Notes under the pieces: generated by a model
Told to the model about the DNA's origin: nothing
Seen by the model: the letters and a program-made list of their open reading frames with translations, nothing else
Database searches by the model: none
Assembly: GCF_000599985.1 (NCBI RefSeq)
Contig: NZ_CP007445.1
Span: 1,364,001-1,428,000 of the forward strand
Length of the DNA stretch: 64,000 bases
DNA from: Gilliamella apicola
GTDB taxonomy: Bacteria > Pseudomonadota > Gammaproteobacteria > Enterobacterales > Orbaceae
Direction: 5' to 3'
Made by a program: the position numbers and the translations under genes
In this document: positions 25,374-32,812 of the stretch, one piece after another
Layout: each line of letters begins with the position of its first letter
Position numbering within the stretch: position 1 is the stretch's first letter

Positions 25374-27024
25374 TTACGCATTATCGGTTAAAAATGGTGA
25401 TATTCCTGCTTGTAAACGCTTAAAACAGGCAGTAAACCGCTATTTTATTGATTTGGATAATCCTAATTATTATTTTGATAGTGAAATTGTCACTAAATTT
25501 GTTTCATTCTCAAAAGTCTGTCCACACGTTAAAGGTCATTTAAGAGCTAAACCTATTGTGCTTGAGCCGTGGCAGCAATTCTTATTTGCTAATCTGCTGG
25601 GATTTAAGCACATTAAAACAGGATTACGCAAATACCGTAGTGCTTATGTGCAAGTACCGAGAAAGAACGCAAAATCGACTACAGCAGCAATTCTTGCTAA
25701 CTGGTTTTTAGTCATGGAAAAAGGTCAACAAGATATCTATACTGCAGCTGTTAGCCGTGATCAAGCTCGAATTGTGTTTGATGATGCTAGACAAATGGCG
25801 ATACTTAGCAAGCCAATAAAGAAAAGAGTCACCATTCAACAACATAAAATCATTAATCCTAAAAGTAATAGTATATTAAGACCACTTGCCTCAAAAGCTT
25901 CAACGATAGAGGGAACTAATCCTAGTTTATCAATTGTAGATGAATACCACTTACACCCTGATAATGGCGTTTATTCAGCTCTTGAATTAGGAATGGGAGC
26001 AAGACCAGAGGGCATTTTATTTGCTATCACCACCGCTGGCAGTAATACCATATCAGCCTGTAAACAGCATTACGATTATTGTTGCCAGATTTTAGCAGGT
26101 GACGAAGTTAACGAATCGCAATTTGTGCTTATTTACGAATTGGACGATGAAAATGAAATTGATAACCCTGATTTATGGATAAAAGCGAATCCTAACCTTG
26201 ATATATCGGTTGATAGGGTCGCCTTAGAGGACACGATTAAGAAAGCCAGAGGTATACCCTCCCAGTGGGTCGAAATGCTCACTAAACGCTTCAATATTTG
26301 GTGTAATGGAGCTACGCCTTGGGTAAATACTGGTAGCTGGGTTGCGTGTAAGGCTGATTATGCAGAAGATGATTTAAAAGGGTTAGATTGCTATGCTGGA
26401 TTAGATTTATCATCTACTAGTGATATTACTAGCGTCTGTTATTCGTTTCCTTTTGAAACCGAGGTAAGATTATTAACACGGCATTACATTCCTGAATATC
26501 AGCTTACTAACGTGGCTAACAAAAATAGGGAAATGTACCGTAAGTGGGTTAATCAGGGCTGGATACGAGTAACTAAAGGCGACTGTATCGATTATGACCA
26601 AATTCGTGATGATATTTTAAAAGACAGTGAGCAATTTAATATCAAATTAATTGGCTTTGATGTGTGGAACGCCACACAATTGAGAACGCAGTTACAAAAT
26701 ATCGGCTTAGACGTTGAGCCGTTCCCACAAACATACGCACGTTATAGCCCAACATCGAAAACTGCTGAGGTATTTATTAGTCGTAAACGGATTAAACATA
26801 ATGGCGATCCTGTTTTGGCTTGGGCTATAGGTAATGTAGTAATGGAAACAGATGCAAATGCCAACATCAAGCCCAATAAAAAGAAAGCAGCCAACAAGAT
26901 AGACCCTGCAGTTGCTTTCCTCATGTCATTCGGTACCTACTTACTTGAATATGGCGAGATAGATATCAACCTATCAGATGAACAAAAACAAGTATTAGAC
27001 AATTTTAAAGGGATTGTTTTGTAG
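25351..27024 (+). CDS. terL: Large terminase subunit TerL
   Basis: ATPase-nuclease motor that packages the satellite genome. The 557-residue protein has a Walker-A-like VPRKNAKSTTAA (about 106-117), Walker B-type SIVDEYHLHP (about 191-200) and a RNase H-like nuclease domain with CYAGLDLSSTSDI (about 347-359), metal Asp residues and GFDVWNATQL (about 435-444). Two earlier in-frame starts (TTG 25333, ATG 25342) exist; MSLTDWHNYAL at 25351 is the usual start. It overlaps terS by 23 bases and is the last gene of the head module. Confidence 0.93.
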   Translation: MSLTDWHNYALSVKNGDIPACKRLKQAVNRYFIDLDNPNYYFDSEIVTKFVSFSKVCPHVKGHLRAKPIVLEPWQQFLFANLLGFKHIKTGLRKYRSAYVQVPRKNAKSTTAAILANWFLVMEKGQQDIYTAAVSRDQARIVFDDARQMAILSKPIKKRVTIQQHKIINPKSNSILRPLASKASTIEGTNPSLSIVDEYHLHPDNGVYSALELGMGARPEGILFAITTAGSNTISACKQHYDYCCQILAGDEVNESQFVLIYELDDENEIDNPDLWIKANPNLDISVDRVALEDTIKKARGIPSQWVEMLTKRFNIWCNGATPWVNTGSWVACKADYAEDDLKGLDCYAGLDLSSTSDITSVCYSFPFETEVRLLTRHYIPEYQLTNVANKNREMYRKWVNQGWIRVTKGDCIDYDQIRDDILKDSEQFNIKLIGFDVWNATQLRTQLQNIGLDVEPFPQTYARYSPTSKTAEVFISRKRIKHNGDPVLAWAIGNVVMETDANANIKPNKKKAANKIDPAVAFLMSFGTYLLEYGEIDINLSDEQKQVLDNFKGIVL

Positions 27025-27328
27025 ATTCATAAGTAAATATAAAAATAATAGATACATATACTATAATTAACAATCCTATAGAAATAGCTTCTTTTTTCAC
27101 ATGATTTCTTGATGTAATTTTATTATAAGCATGAAATCCCCATATCCCCCAAACAGTAAGAATTTCAATGATAAAAATAGGAATGCTGCTAAATCCTACT
27201 TGTTTAAATGTAAAGTAGTAAAACATAATTGTAAGAGCTATACTTCCAGTTGAACTATTTACTATTTCAACAATGTCTGAACATATTTTAGGTAACCCTT
27301 TTATTTGTTCTTTAAATGGTTTTATCAT
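27005..27328 (-). CDS. Small membrane protein, satellite cargo candidate
   Basis: 107 residues, not recognised. Two or three hydrophobic segments (about 28-42, 48-66, 82-100) with a basic loop between them and a short basic N-terminus. AAGGA lies about 8 bases before ATG. It reads opposite to the head module and overlaps the end of terL by 20 bases, next to attR, the position where satellites often carry accessory genes such as anti-phage or superinfection-exclusion functions. Function cannot be assigned. Confidence 0.6.
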   Translation of the reverse strand: MIKPFKEQIKGLPKICSDIVEIVNSSTGSIALTIMFYYFTFKQVGFSSIPIFIIEILTVWGIWGFHAYNKITSRNHVKKEAISIGLLIIVYVSIIFIFTYESTKQSL

Positions 27329-27630
27329 TTTTCATTCCTTATATCAAAAATAATCATTTTATTTTACTATGTCATTAACAACATACAACACTATAATAAC
27401 ACGAGATTAATTTATTGATTATTAATAACAAATTTTATTAGTGTTGTTAGTGTCATAAAATCACAAAAAAGAAGTTTTCTTTTAACTTTTTACTTTATTG
27501 TTAATAGATGATATATTACATATCGGTGATAAGTTGAGTGGGTCATCAATATTTAATGTTATACATTATGTTATATGTTTAGCATATTGTTTTTATAATA
27601 TCATTACATATCAATATGTTATCATTATAA
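27329..27630. repeat. Right-end control region of the satellite
   Basis: About 300 bases without a credible gene. It holds TTATTAGTGTTGTTAGTGT (27435-27453), the exact reverse complement of 14598-14616; a related motif ACAACACTATAATAAC (27385-27400); and an arm-site-like repeat at 27556-27575. A 63-codon frame here is not supported because it runs through attR. Confidence 0.45.
27556..27575 (+). repeat. Probable arm-type integrase site, right
   Basis: ATGTTATACATTATGTTATA, one mismatch from 13216-13235, same orientation, 55 bases inside attR. Confidence 0.5.
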
Positions 27631-27655
27631 TTCGATTCCCTCACAACCCACCATT
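27631..27655 (+). repeat. attR, right attachment core
   Basis: Second copy of the 25-base tRNA-Lys 3' end with a single difference from attL; beyond it the sequence is no longer similar. It marks the element's right boundary. Confidence 0.9.
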
Positions 27656-27857
27656 AAATTCATCCTTTTCAGTAATATTCAAGAGTTAGCAGCTATCTAC
27701 TTTACTAATCATATTAAAAATAATATAGATATAAAACTCTAGCAGGTTTTAATGTTATACCTTATAAGCTTACCAAATTAAACAATTCAAGCTTTTAAAC
27801 CTGATTTATTGAAAGTTAGGAATAAGACTATCGTTTTAAACAATTGTGGGTATTAGC

Positions 27858-28190
27858 ATGAATTCATATTTACTTCTTTTTCTAGCTATTATTTGTGAGG
27901 TGATTGCAACTTCTTCATTGAAGCTATCTAATGGCTTTACTCATTTGTTTTTTTCAATCATTACTATCATTGGATACAGCGCTTCTTTTTATGTACTTTC
28001 ATTAGCATTAAAAACTATTCCTGTTGGAATAGCCTATGCGATCTGGTCTGGCATCGGAATTGTGCTTATTAGTTTAATTGCTTGGATTTTTATGAAACAG
28101 ACTTTAGATCTTGCTGCTTTAATAGGGATGGGATTTATTATGTTTGGCGTTGTCATCATTAATCTTTTTTCGAAAGTAGCAGGGCATTAA
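27858..28190 (+). CDS. Small multidrug resistance (SMR) transporter, EmrE-like
   Basis: Proton-coupled exporter of cationic drugs and possibly guanidinium or osmolytes. 110 residues, four transmembrane helices, with the conserved membrane-embedded acidic residue Glu14 ([13 protein letters not shown]), the [16 protein letters not shown] signature (about 57-72) and a normal C-terminus. It aligns well by eye with E. coli EmrE along its whole length. The start at 27858 is preferred; an upstream in-frame GTG would add four residues. It stands alone, first chromosomal gene after attR. Confidence 0.93.
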   Translation: MNSYLLLFLAIICEVIATSSLKLSNGFTHLFFSIITIIGYSASFYVLSLALKTIPVGIAYAIWSGIGIVLISLIAWIFMKQTLDLAALIGMGFIMFGVVIINLFSKVAGH

Positions 28191-28598
28191 AATATAAAAA
28201 ATATTCGTTAAAAGACACATTACTTAGTTTGGATCTCTTTATTTCGTAAAATTATTCGGCCAATTATTTCATATTGGTAATATAAGTATTTCGACTTGCG
28301 TAGGATAAAAAATTAGGATATTTACTTTAATTGTTTTCGTGGAAAACTGCCTTTTTTATTCTGAAAAAGGCAACACAGGATTCATAATAAACTTTTCTTT
28401 AAATCGAATTGTATTAAATATTAAAAAACTGAAAGTATAGGTTCGTTGTTTATTATAATGACGAAATTTAAAATAGAGTTTTTTAATTTTTATTTAAATT
28501 GATTTATTTTTTTAACTGTCCGAACGCAAAATTGCCATTTATCTTATTTATTGTTCAGAGTTAAAGCATTTCTAAAAGCCTTTTATCTTTAAGTCCAT
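28191..28598. other. Gene-free gap
   Basis: About 410 AT-rich bases between the SMR transporter gene and a convergent unknown gene. No promoter, hairpin or gene remnant was recognised. Confidence 0.4.
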
Positions 28599-29729
28599 TT
28601 ATTTTTTATTGATAACTGTTTTTAATCGTCTTATTTCATTAAGCAACTTAGGAATATCTTGGCATGCATGTACAATAAAATCATACTCGGCATCTGTTGC
28701 ATCAATCAGTTTGATATCTTTGTTTCGTTGTTGTTCTGACCTAAGGCTAATAAAATTGTTACTAATATGCTCATGAGCCGCCAAATCCACTTGCAATGGA
28801 GCAAAGGTTACATTGTCACTCCTTTTTTGAATTTGCTTTAGTTCATCTTCTGACAAAGTGCTAATTTGTGGTATTAATTGCTCAGCAAACACAGGATAGT
28901 TTTGAGCAACTTCTGGATCATCAATGTTTTTACATTGATTTATAAACTGTTCGATCAAAAAAGAATTATTTAAATCATGCAACAATTCAGTCATTCTACG
29001 ATAGATAATCTCATCGTAATAATTGAGATCATCAATATAATTAATTTGTAATAAATTAGCGATTTTTTGATTAATAGATTGATTATTTTTGTTTTTCACT
29101 AAAATTTTATGTGCAATAACACTCTGTTCGTCATTGCCTTCTAAAGCAATATTGATAAGAGTGGATAGTAACTGGCTTAATTGATCATCATTCAATCCAT
29201 CATCATGGATTAATGTTAATGCGTATGTTTGTTGTGATGAAGAATTGAGAGCGATTTGTAGTTGTATAAAAAAATCAGGACATTGTCGAAAATTCTGTTT
29301 CGCAATCAATAAATTTTGTTGAGCCTGATTTAAAGCAAGCCATTCATGGGCATTTGCAAGATATTTTTGCCTCAGTTTTCTTATTTCTGACGTTATCTCA
29401 AAGCAATCCTCTAGTGGTTCATCGGGTAATGCCCAATAATCAATAAGTTGCCAATGCTGAGCATAATTGTTATAAAGGATATTTAATACTTGGCGAATAA
29501 TAGATTGATTTTGATTAGGATCAGCGGTGAATAAATCATTACAAATATCGATACATAAATTCATTAATATGTGTTTTTGAAATGTTGAGTAATTATTATG
29601 AAGATATGCAGACAAATATTTAGCTAACCATTGCGGTGTTCGATATTCGTTCGCTAATTCATATTCCCAATCCTGTCCATTACCAAGTGGTACTTTTAAA
29701 TCTTGGCACAGTTTTTCTAATTCATTCAT
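28599..29729 (-). CDS. Unknown cytosolic protein
   Basis: 376 residues, not recognised. Predicted almost wholly alpha-helical, acidic overall, without signal peptide or membrane helix. Polar repeats rich in N, Q and D (for example QNQSIIRQVLNILYNN) suggest an alpha-solenoid or a helical scaffold. The N-terminus MNELEKLCQDLKVPLGNGQDW shows no known motif. It is alone on the minus strand with long gaps on both sides. It may belong with the nearby Imm10-like gene in a polymorphic-toxin island, but that is speculation. Confidence 0.7.
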   Translation of the reverse strand: MNELEKLCQDLKVPLGNGQDWEYELANEYRTPQWLAKYLSAYLHNNYSTFQKHILMNLCIDICNDLFTADPNQNQSIIRQVLNILYNNYAQHWQLIDYWALPDEPLEDCFEITSEIRKLRQKYLANAHEWLALNQAQQNLLIAKQNFRQCPDFFIQLQIALNSSSQQTYALTLIHDDGLNDDQLSQLLSTLINIALEGNDEQSVIAHKILVKNKNNQSINQKIANLLQINYIDDLNYYDEIIYRRMTELLHDLNNSFLIEQFINQCKNIDDPEVAQNYPVFAEQLIPQISTLSEDELKQIQKRSDNVTFAPLQVDLAAHEHISNNFISLRSEQQRNKDIKLIDATDAEYDFIVHACQDIPKLLNEIRRLKTVINKK

Positions 29730-30278
29730 AATTATGACTCAACATTATTGTTTATCTAAATTTTTCACATAAAGTGATGCAAGATTTAGGCAAAAAGCGC
29801 TTTATTTTAGTATCTGAATTTCATGAGGTAAACACATTTCTTTTTTATAAAAAAGAAATTTTATCCATGTTCACTTAAATCACAGAGAGTTATTTTAATT
29901 AACTCTTATGCCATGTTCATTATCACCTGACCATTAAACATAAAACCATACTCATCTGGTTTATCGGTTGCTAAGCAAATTTTGATTAATGATATGTTTT
30001 ATAGTGCTTTAATATCTCATAAATTATAAACGTTTGTGATATAAGTTATGATTTAATGATTAATTATATTTTGTAGTATAATTTACTGAGGCTAATGAAA
30101 TTTATCGCATTTTACATTTCTTGATTGTAGTCTAATGATTCTAAATAGATGATAGTCCTCTCATGTTGGCTAGATTATCCAAAAGAAAATCTTGGCCATA
30201 CTTTCATCTTGAATAATATAATTTAGAATATTTTAATTATGGATAAATGTTTTCGTTAATCGAAACTGATACATCATT
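29730..30278. other. Long gap with a possible gene remnant
   Basis: About 550 bases. A short minus-strand open stretch at 29906-30001 would encode LIKICLATDKPDEYGFMF and the run-out to a stop, coding-like but with no start and a stop just upstream, so it may be the degraded end of a lost gene. A 7-bp hairpin (AGAGTTA/TAACTCT) lies nearby. Nothing else recognisable. Confidence 0.25.
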
Positions 30279-30650
30279 TTATACATCAATCGAGAGATTG
30301 ACTGAACTATCTAAAAAAATTTTTTTGATATATTCAGTTAACAATGTAATGTTTTGATCAGTAAATTCAGCTGTCAACCTTTGCTCACCCACTAAATGTT
30401 GTTTATCCGCTTTAATTTCTACTGTTAGAGAATTTTTTCGTAAAAACAGATTACTAATTGCATTAGCAACTTCCATCGTTGAATTATTAGTTTGTATACC
30501 TATTGCATCATCAATTACACCATCATCAAAGCGCGAAATAATTAAATAACGATCGGGTGATATGGGATGGTTGCCAATACCAACAATCAAGACGTCATTC
30601 TCGGTATAACAGTTTATAGTAGTAGCAAAAAAGCGTGATTCTTTTTTCAT
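30279..30650 (-). CDS. Imm10-like immunity protein candidate
   Basis: 123 residues. The N-terminal half, with FFATTINCYTENDVLIVGIG and RYLIISRFDD (about 33-44), has the strand pattern and DVLIVG-x9-YLI spacing I recall for the Imm10 immunity family. It continues to helical ANAISNLFLRKNSLTVEIK and ends LTEYIKKIFLDSS. Such genes protect against cognate toxins of polymorphic secretion systems; no toxin gene is adjacent, so this may be an orphan acquired for defence. Family assignment is by eye and moderate. Confidence 0.45.
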   Translation of the reverse strand: MKKESRFFATTINCYTENDVLIVGIGNHPISPDRYLIISRFDDGVIDDAIGIQTNNSTMEVANAISNLFLRKNSLTVEIKADKQHLVGEQRLTAEFTDQNITLLTEYIKKIFLDSSVNLSIDV

Positions 30651-31179
30651 ATTTAATTTTTACAACCTCATCACATTAAACGAATTCATTTTATAAATAA
30701 TTTGTTATTGTAATTATATTTCTTATTGTTGTATCTGAATTTGTAATAAAAGCAATAAACTATCTTCAAATAATTAAACATCAATTGAAAAAGTTATTAA
30801 TAAAAAATATTAAAACTTGCTGGAGTCTATCAAAAAACGTTTTTTAGCTAATTTTGATGTCTTATTTGAGAAATAAAATGTTTCAATTTATATGCAATTT
30901 GTATCATATATTCTCAATCTTATAGTAGACTAACCACATCTTATCTGAAATGGCATGTGCGTTTTATCGTCTGTTGATGAACTATTCATTTATTAAAATA
31001 GAACTGTAGATATAACCCTAAAAGGTTATAAACGCTTTTTTATTCTTTAAGATCTACAAAAAGTACCTACTTAAGTATATACTATTTATCAATTTAATTG
31101 GTTTACCGTAGCATTTTTTTGTTGTGAGTAATTCAATTACCCGTATTTGTTTTCATCAATTTGTAAAGGATCATTGAGT
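30651..31179. other. Gene-free gap upstream of yhcH-kdgK
   Basis: About 530 AT-rich bases between divergent genes. It must hold promoters for the Imm10-like gene and the yhcH-kdgK operon, but none is clear enough to place. Confidence 0.35.
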
Positions 31180-31650
31180 ATGATTTTAGGTAATATTAAT
31201 CATTTGGATTTAGTCCCATATTTACCCGCCAAAATTAAGCAATCAATAGAATATATTAAAGATAACGTTAATAGCAATACACCAGTAGGACGCCATGATA
31301 TTGACGGTGATAATATGTTTTTTATGGTATCTGATAGTACTTTGCGTCATATTCACGAAGCTAATCCTGAATTTCATAAAAAATACCTTGATGTACAAGT
31401 TGTATTGGAAGGGCAAGAGGGGATGGCAGTAAGCACATTACCACCCCATACTAAGGTGTTAGATGATAAATTAGCAGATAATGATATCGCTTTTATCGAA
31501 ACACCCTCAGAAGAAACTATGCTAATATTGCAGTCGAACGATTTTATCGTATTTTTACCCAACGAGGTCCATAAACCGCTATGTTCTATAAATAATAAGA
31601 TTACAACGGTTCACAAAGTTGTGGTTAAAATTGCATTGGATTATTTATAA
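31180..31650 (+). CDS. YhcH/YjgK/YiaL family protein
   Basis: 156 residues of the DUF386 family: MILGNINHLD start, GRHDIDGDNMFFMV (about 33-46) and HKKYLDVQVVLEG (about 66-78), and a cupin-like fold with a metal-binding His/Glu pattern ending in PLCSINNKITTVHKVVVKI. Members sit with sugar-acid or sialic-acid genes and may act on anomeric sugars. Here it is 24 bases upstream of kdgK, so a role in hexuronate/KDG handling is likely. ATG at 31180 is chosen over an upstream in-frame start because AAAGGA is well placed for it. Confidence 0.85.
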   Translation: MILGNINHLDLVPYLPAKIKQSIEYIKDNVNSNTPVGRHDIDGDNMFFMVSDSTLRHIHEANPEFHKKYLDVQVVLEGQEGMAVSTLPPHTKVLDDKLADNDIAFIETPSEETMLILQSNDFIVFLPNEVHKPLCSINNKITTVHKVVVKIALDYL

Positions 31651-31674
31651 TTAAGTCAAGGATATAGGTACAAT

Positions 31675-32610
31675 ATGACTATAAATATCGCTATTATTGG
31701 CGAATGTATGATTGAATTGTCGATGAAGCAAGATTCGACAACACGCAGTTTTGGTGGTGATACACTTAATACTTCTGTCTATTTATCACGTTTATTACAA
31801 GGTAAAGATTTCGCAATTCACTATGTAACTGGATTAGGCACCGATCCTTTCAGCCAAGAGATGTTGGAGAGTTGGCAAAAAGAGCATATTAAAACTGATT
31901 TAGTACAAAGAATGTCGGATAAGATGCCAGGACTGTATACAATTGTTACAGATGATCAGGGGGAACGTTCTTTCTATTATTGGCGTAATGATGCTGCGGC
32001 TAAGTTTTGGTTAAAAACAGCCGAAACAGACAAGGTAGCCGAACGGATTGCTCAATGTGATTATGTCTATTTAAGTGGTATCAGTATTGCAATTTTAGAT
32101 GCGGAAAGTATTGATAAATTGTTAGATCTTTTAAAACGAGTTAAAGCTAACGGTGGTAAAGTTATTTTCGATAATAATTTCCGACCACGTTTATGGAGTA
32201 GTCTTGATTTAGCACGAAGTGTTTACAGTGATATTCTTAGTTTTACCGATATTGCATTTTTAACACTAGATGATGAAGATTTACTATGGGGTAAATTGCC
32301 TTATGAGCAAGTGATTGAGCGCACTAAAAACTTTGGTGTGACTGAAATCATCATCAAACGTGGTAGCGATAGCTGTATTGTTGATTGTGCTGATGGTCGC
32401 TTTGAAGTACCCGCTAATAAAATCGCCAAAGATAAAGTCATCGATACAACAGCAGCTGGCGATTCATTTAGTGCCGGATATCTTGGTGCACGCTTAAGTG
32501 GGCGCAATCCATCACAATCAGCATTACAAGGCCATTTAGTTGCTGGTACGGTGATTCAATACCGTGGTGCGATTATTCCTTTAGATGCAACTCCGAAATT
32601 AATTGATTAA
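31675..32610 (+). CDS. kdgK: 2-dehydro-3-deoxygluconokinase KdgK
   Basis: PfkB-family kinase that phosphorylates 2-keto-3-deoxygluconate to KDPG, joining uronate catabolism to the Entner-Doudoroff aldolase. 311 residues with the PfkB motifs: FGGDTLNTSVYLSRLL (about 22-37), NNFRPRLW (about 167-174) and the catalytic DTTAAGDSFSAGYL (about 257-270). GGATATAGG region precedes the ATG. It is in operon with yhcH and ends at a clear terminator. Confidence 0.9.
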   Translation: MTINIAIIGECMIELSMKQDSTTRSFGGDTLNTSVYLSRLLQGKDFAIHYVTGLGTDPFSQEMLESWQKEHIKTDLVQRMSDKMPGLYTIVTDDQGERSFYYWRNDAAAKFWLKTAETDKVAERIAQCDYVYLSGISIAILDAESIDKLLDLLKRVKANGGKVIFDNNFRPRLWSSLDLARSVYSDILSFTDIAFLTLDDEDLLWGKLPYEQVIERTKNFGVTEIIIKRGSDSCIVDCADGRFEVPANKIAKDKVIDTTAAGDSFSAGYLGARLSGRNPSQSALQGHLVAGTVIQYRGAIIPLDATPKLID

Positions 32611-32621
32611 TATCAACGATT

Positions 32622-32648
32622 AAAACGGTCATTAAAGACCGTTTTTAT
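32622..32648 (+). terminator. Terminator after kdgK
   Basis: AAAACGGTC/GACCGTTTT stem, 6-base loop, followed by T-run. Confidence 0.85.
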
Positions 32649-32750
32649 TTTAAAATAATCTTGTTAAAAAGTTTCAGGTTAACTATACGTTTGAGTATAT
32701 AATAGTAAATAGCTTGTTCAATTATATATGTGGTATATTTAATCGATTAT

Positions 32751-32770
32751 TACTGGTATAATATACAGTT
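32751..32770 (+). promoter_or_regulatory. LexA (SOS) box upstream of uvrA
   Basis: TACTGGTATAATATACAGTT has the gammaproteobacterial CTG-N10-CAG core with an AT-rich centre, 42 bases before the uvrA ATG. uvrA is SOS-regulated in E. coli. One base of the CTGT half-site differs. Confidence 0.7.
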
Positions 32771-32812
32771 TATTTCCAATTTATTTCGTTTAAAACACAC
32801 AAGAAGAGATCT

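Larger units (their letters stand above)
13028..27655 (+). mobile_element. Integrated phage satellite, capsid-forming PICI type
   Basis: A 14.55-kb element bounded by direct att repeats at the 3' end of tRNA-Lys. It encodes an integrase, AlpA-type regulators, a P4-alpha-like primase-helicase and a full HK97-type capsid and DNA-packaging set, but no tail, baseplate, holin or endolysin gene. P4-type replication genes followed by capsid-protease-portal-adaptor-connector-HNH-TerS-TerL is the organisation described for capsid-forming phage-inducible chromosomal islands. Genes run almost all on the plus strand, and all key reading frames are intact, so it may still be mobile with a helper phage. 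Confidence 0.85.

Noticed and set aside
13081-27655. CRISPR array inside or near the satellite
   Set aside because: No regularly spaced repeats with unique spacers were seen; the repeats found are isolated pairs.
27498-27689. 63-codon hydrophobic frame across the right end of the satellite
   Set aside because: It runs through attR, has no ribosome-binding site and reads as AT-rich random sequence.
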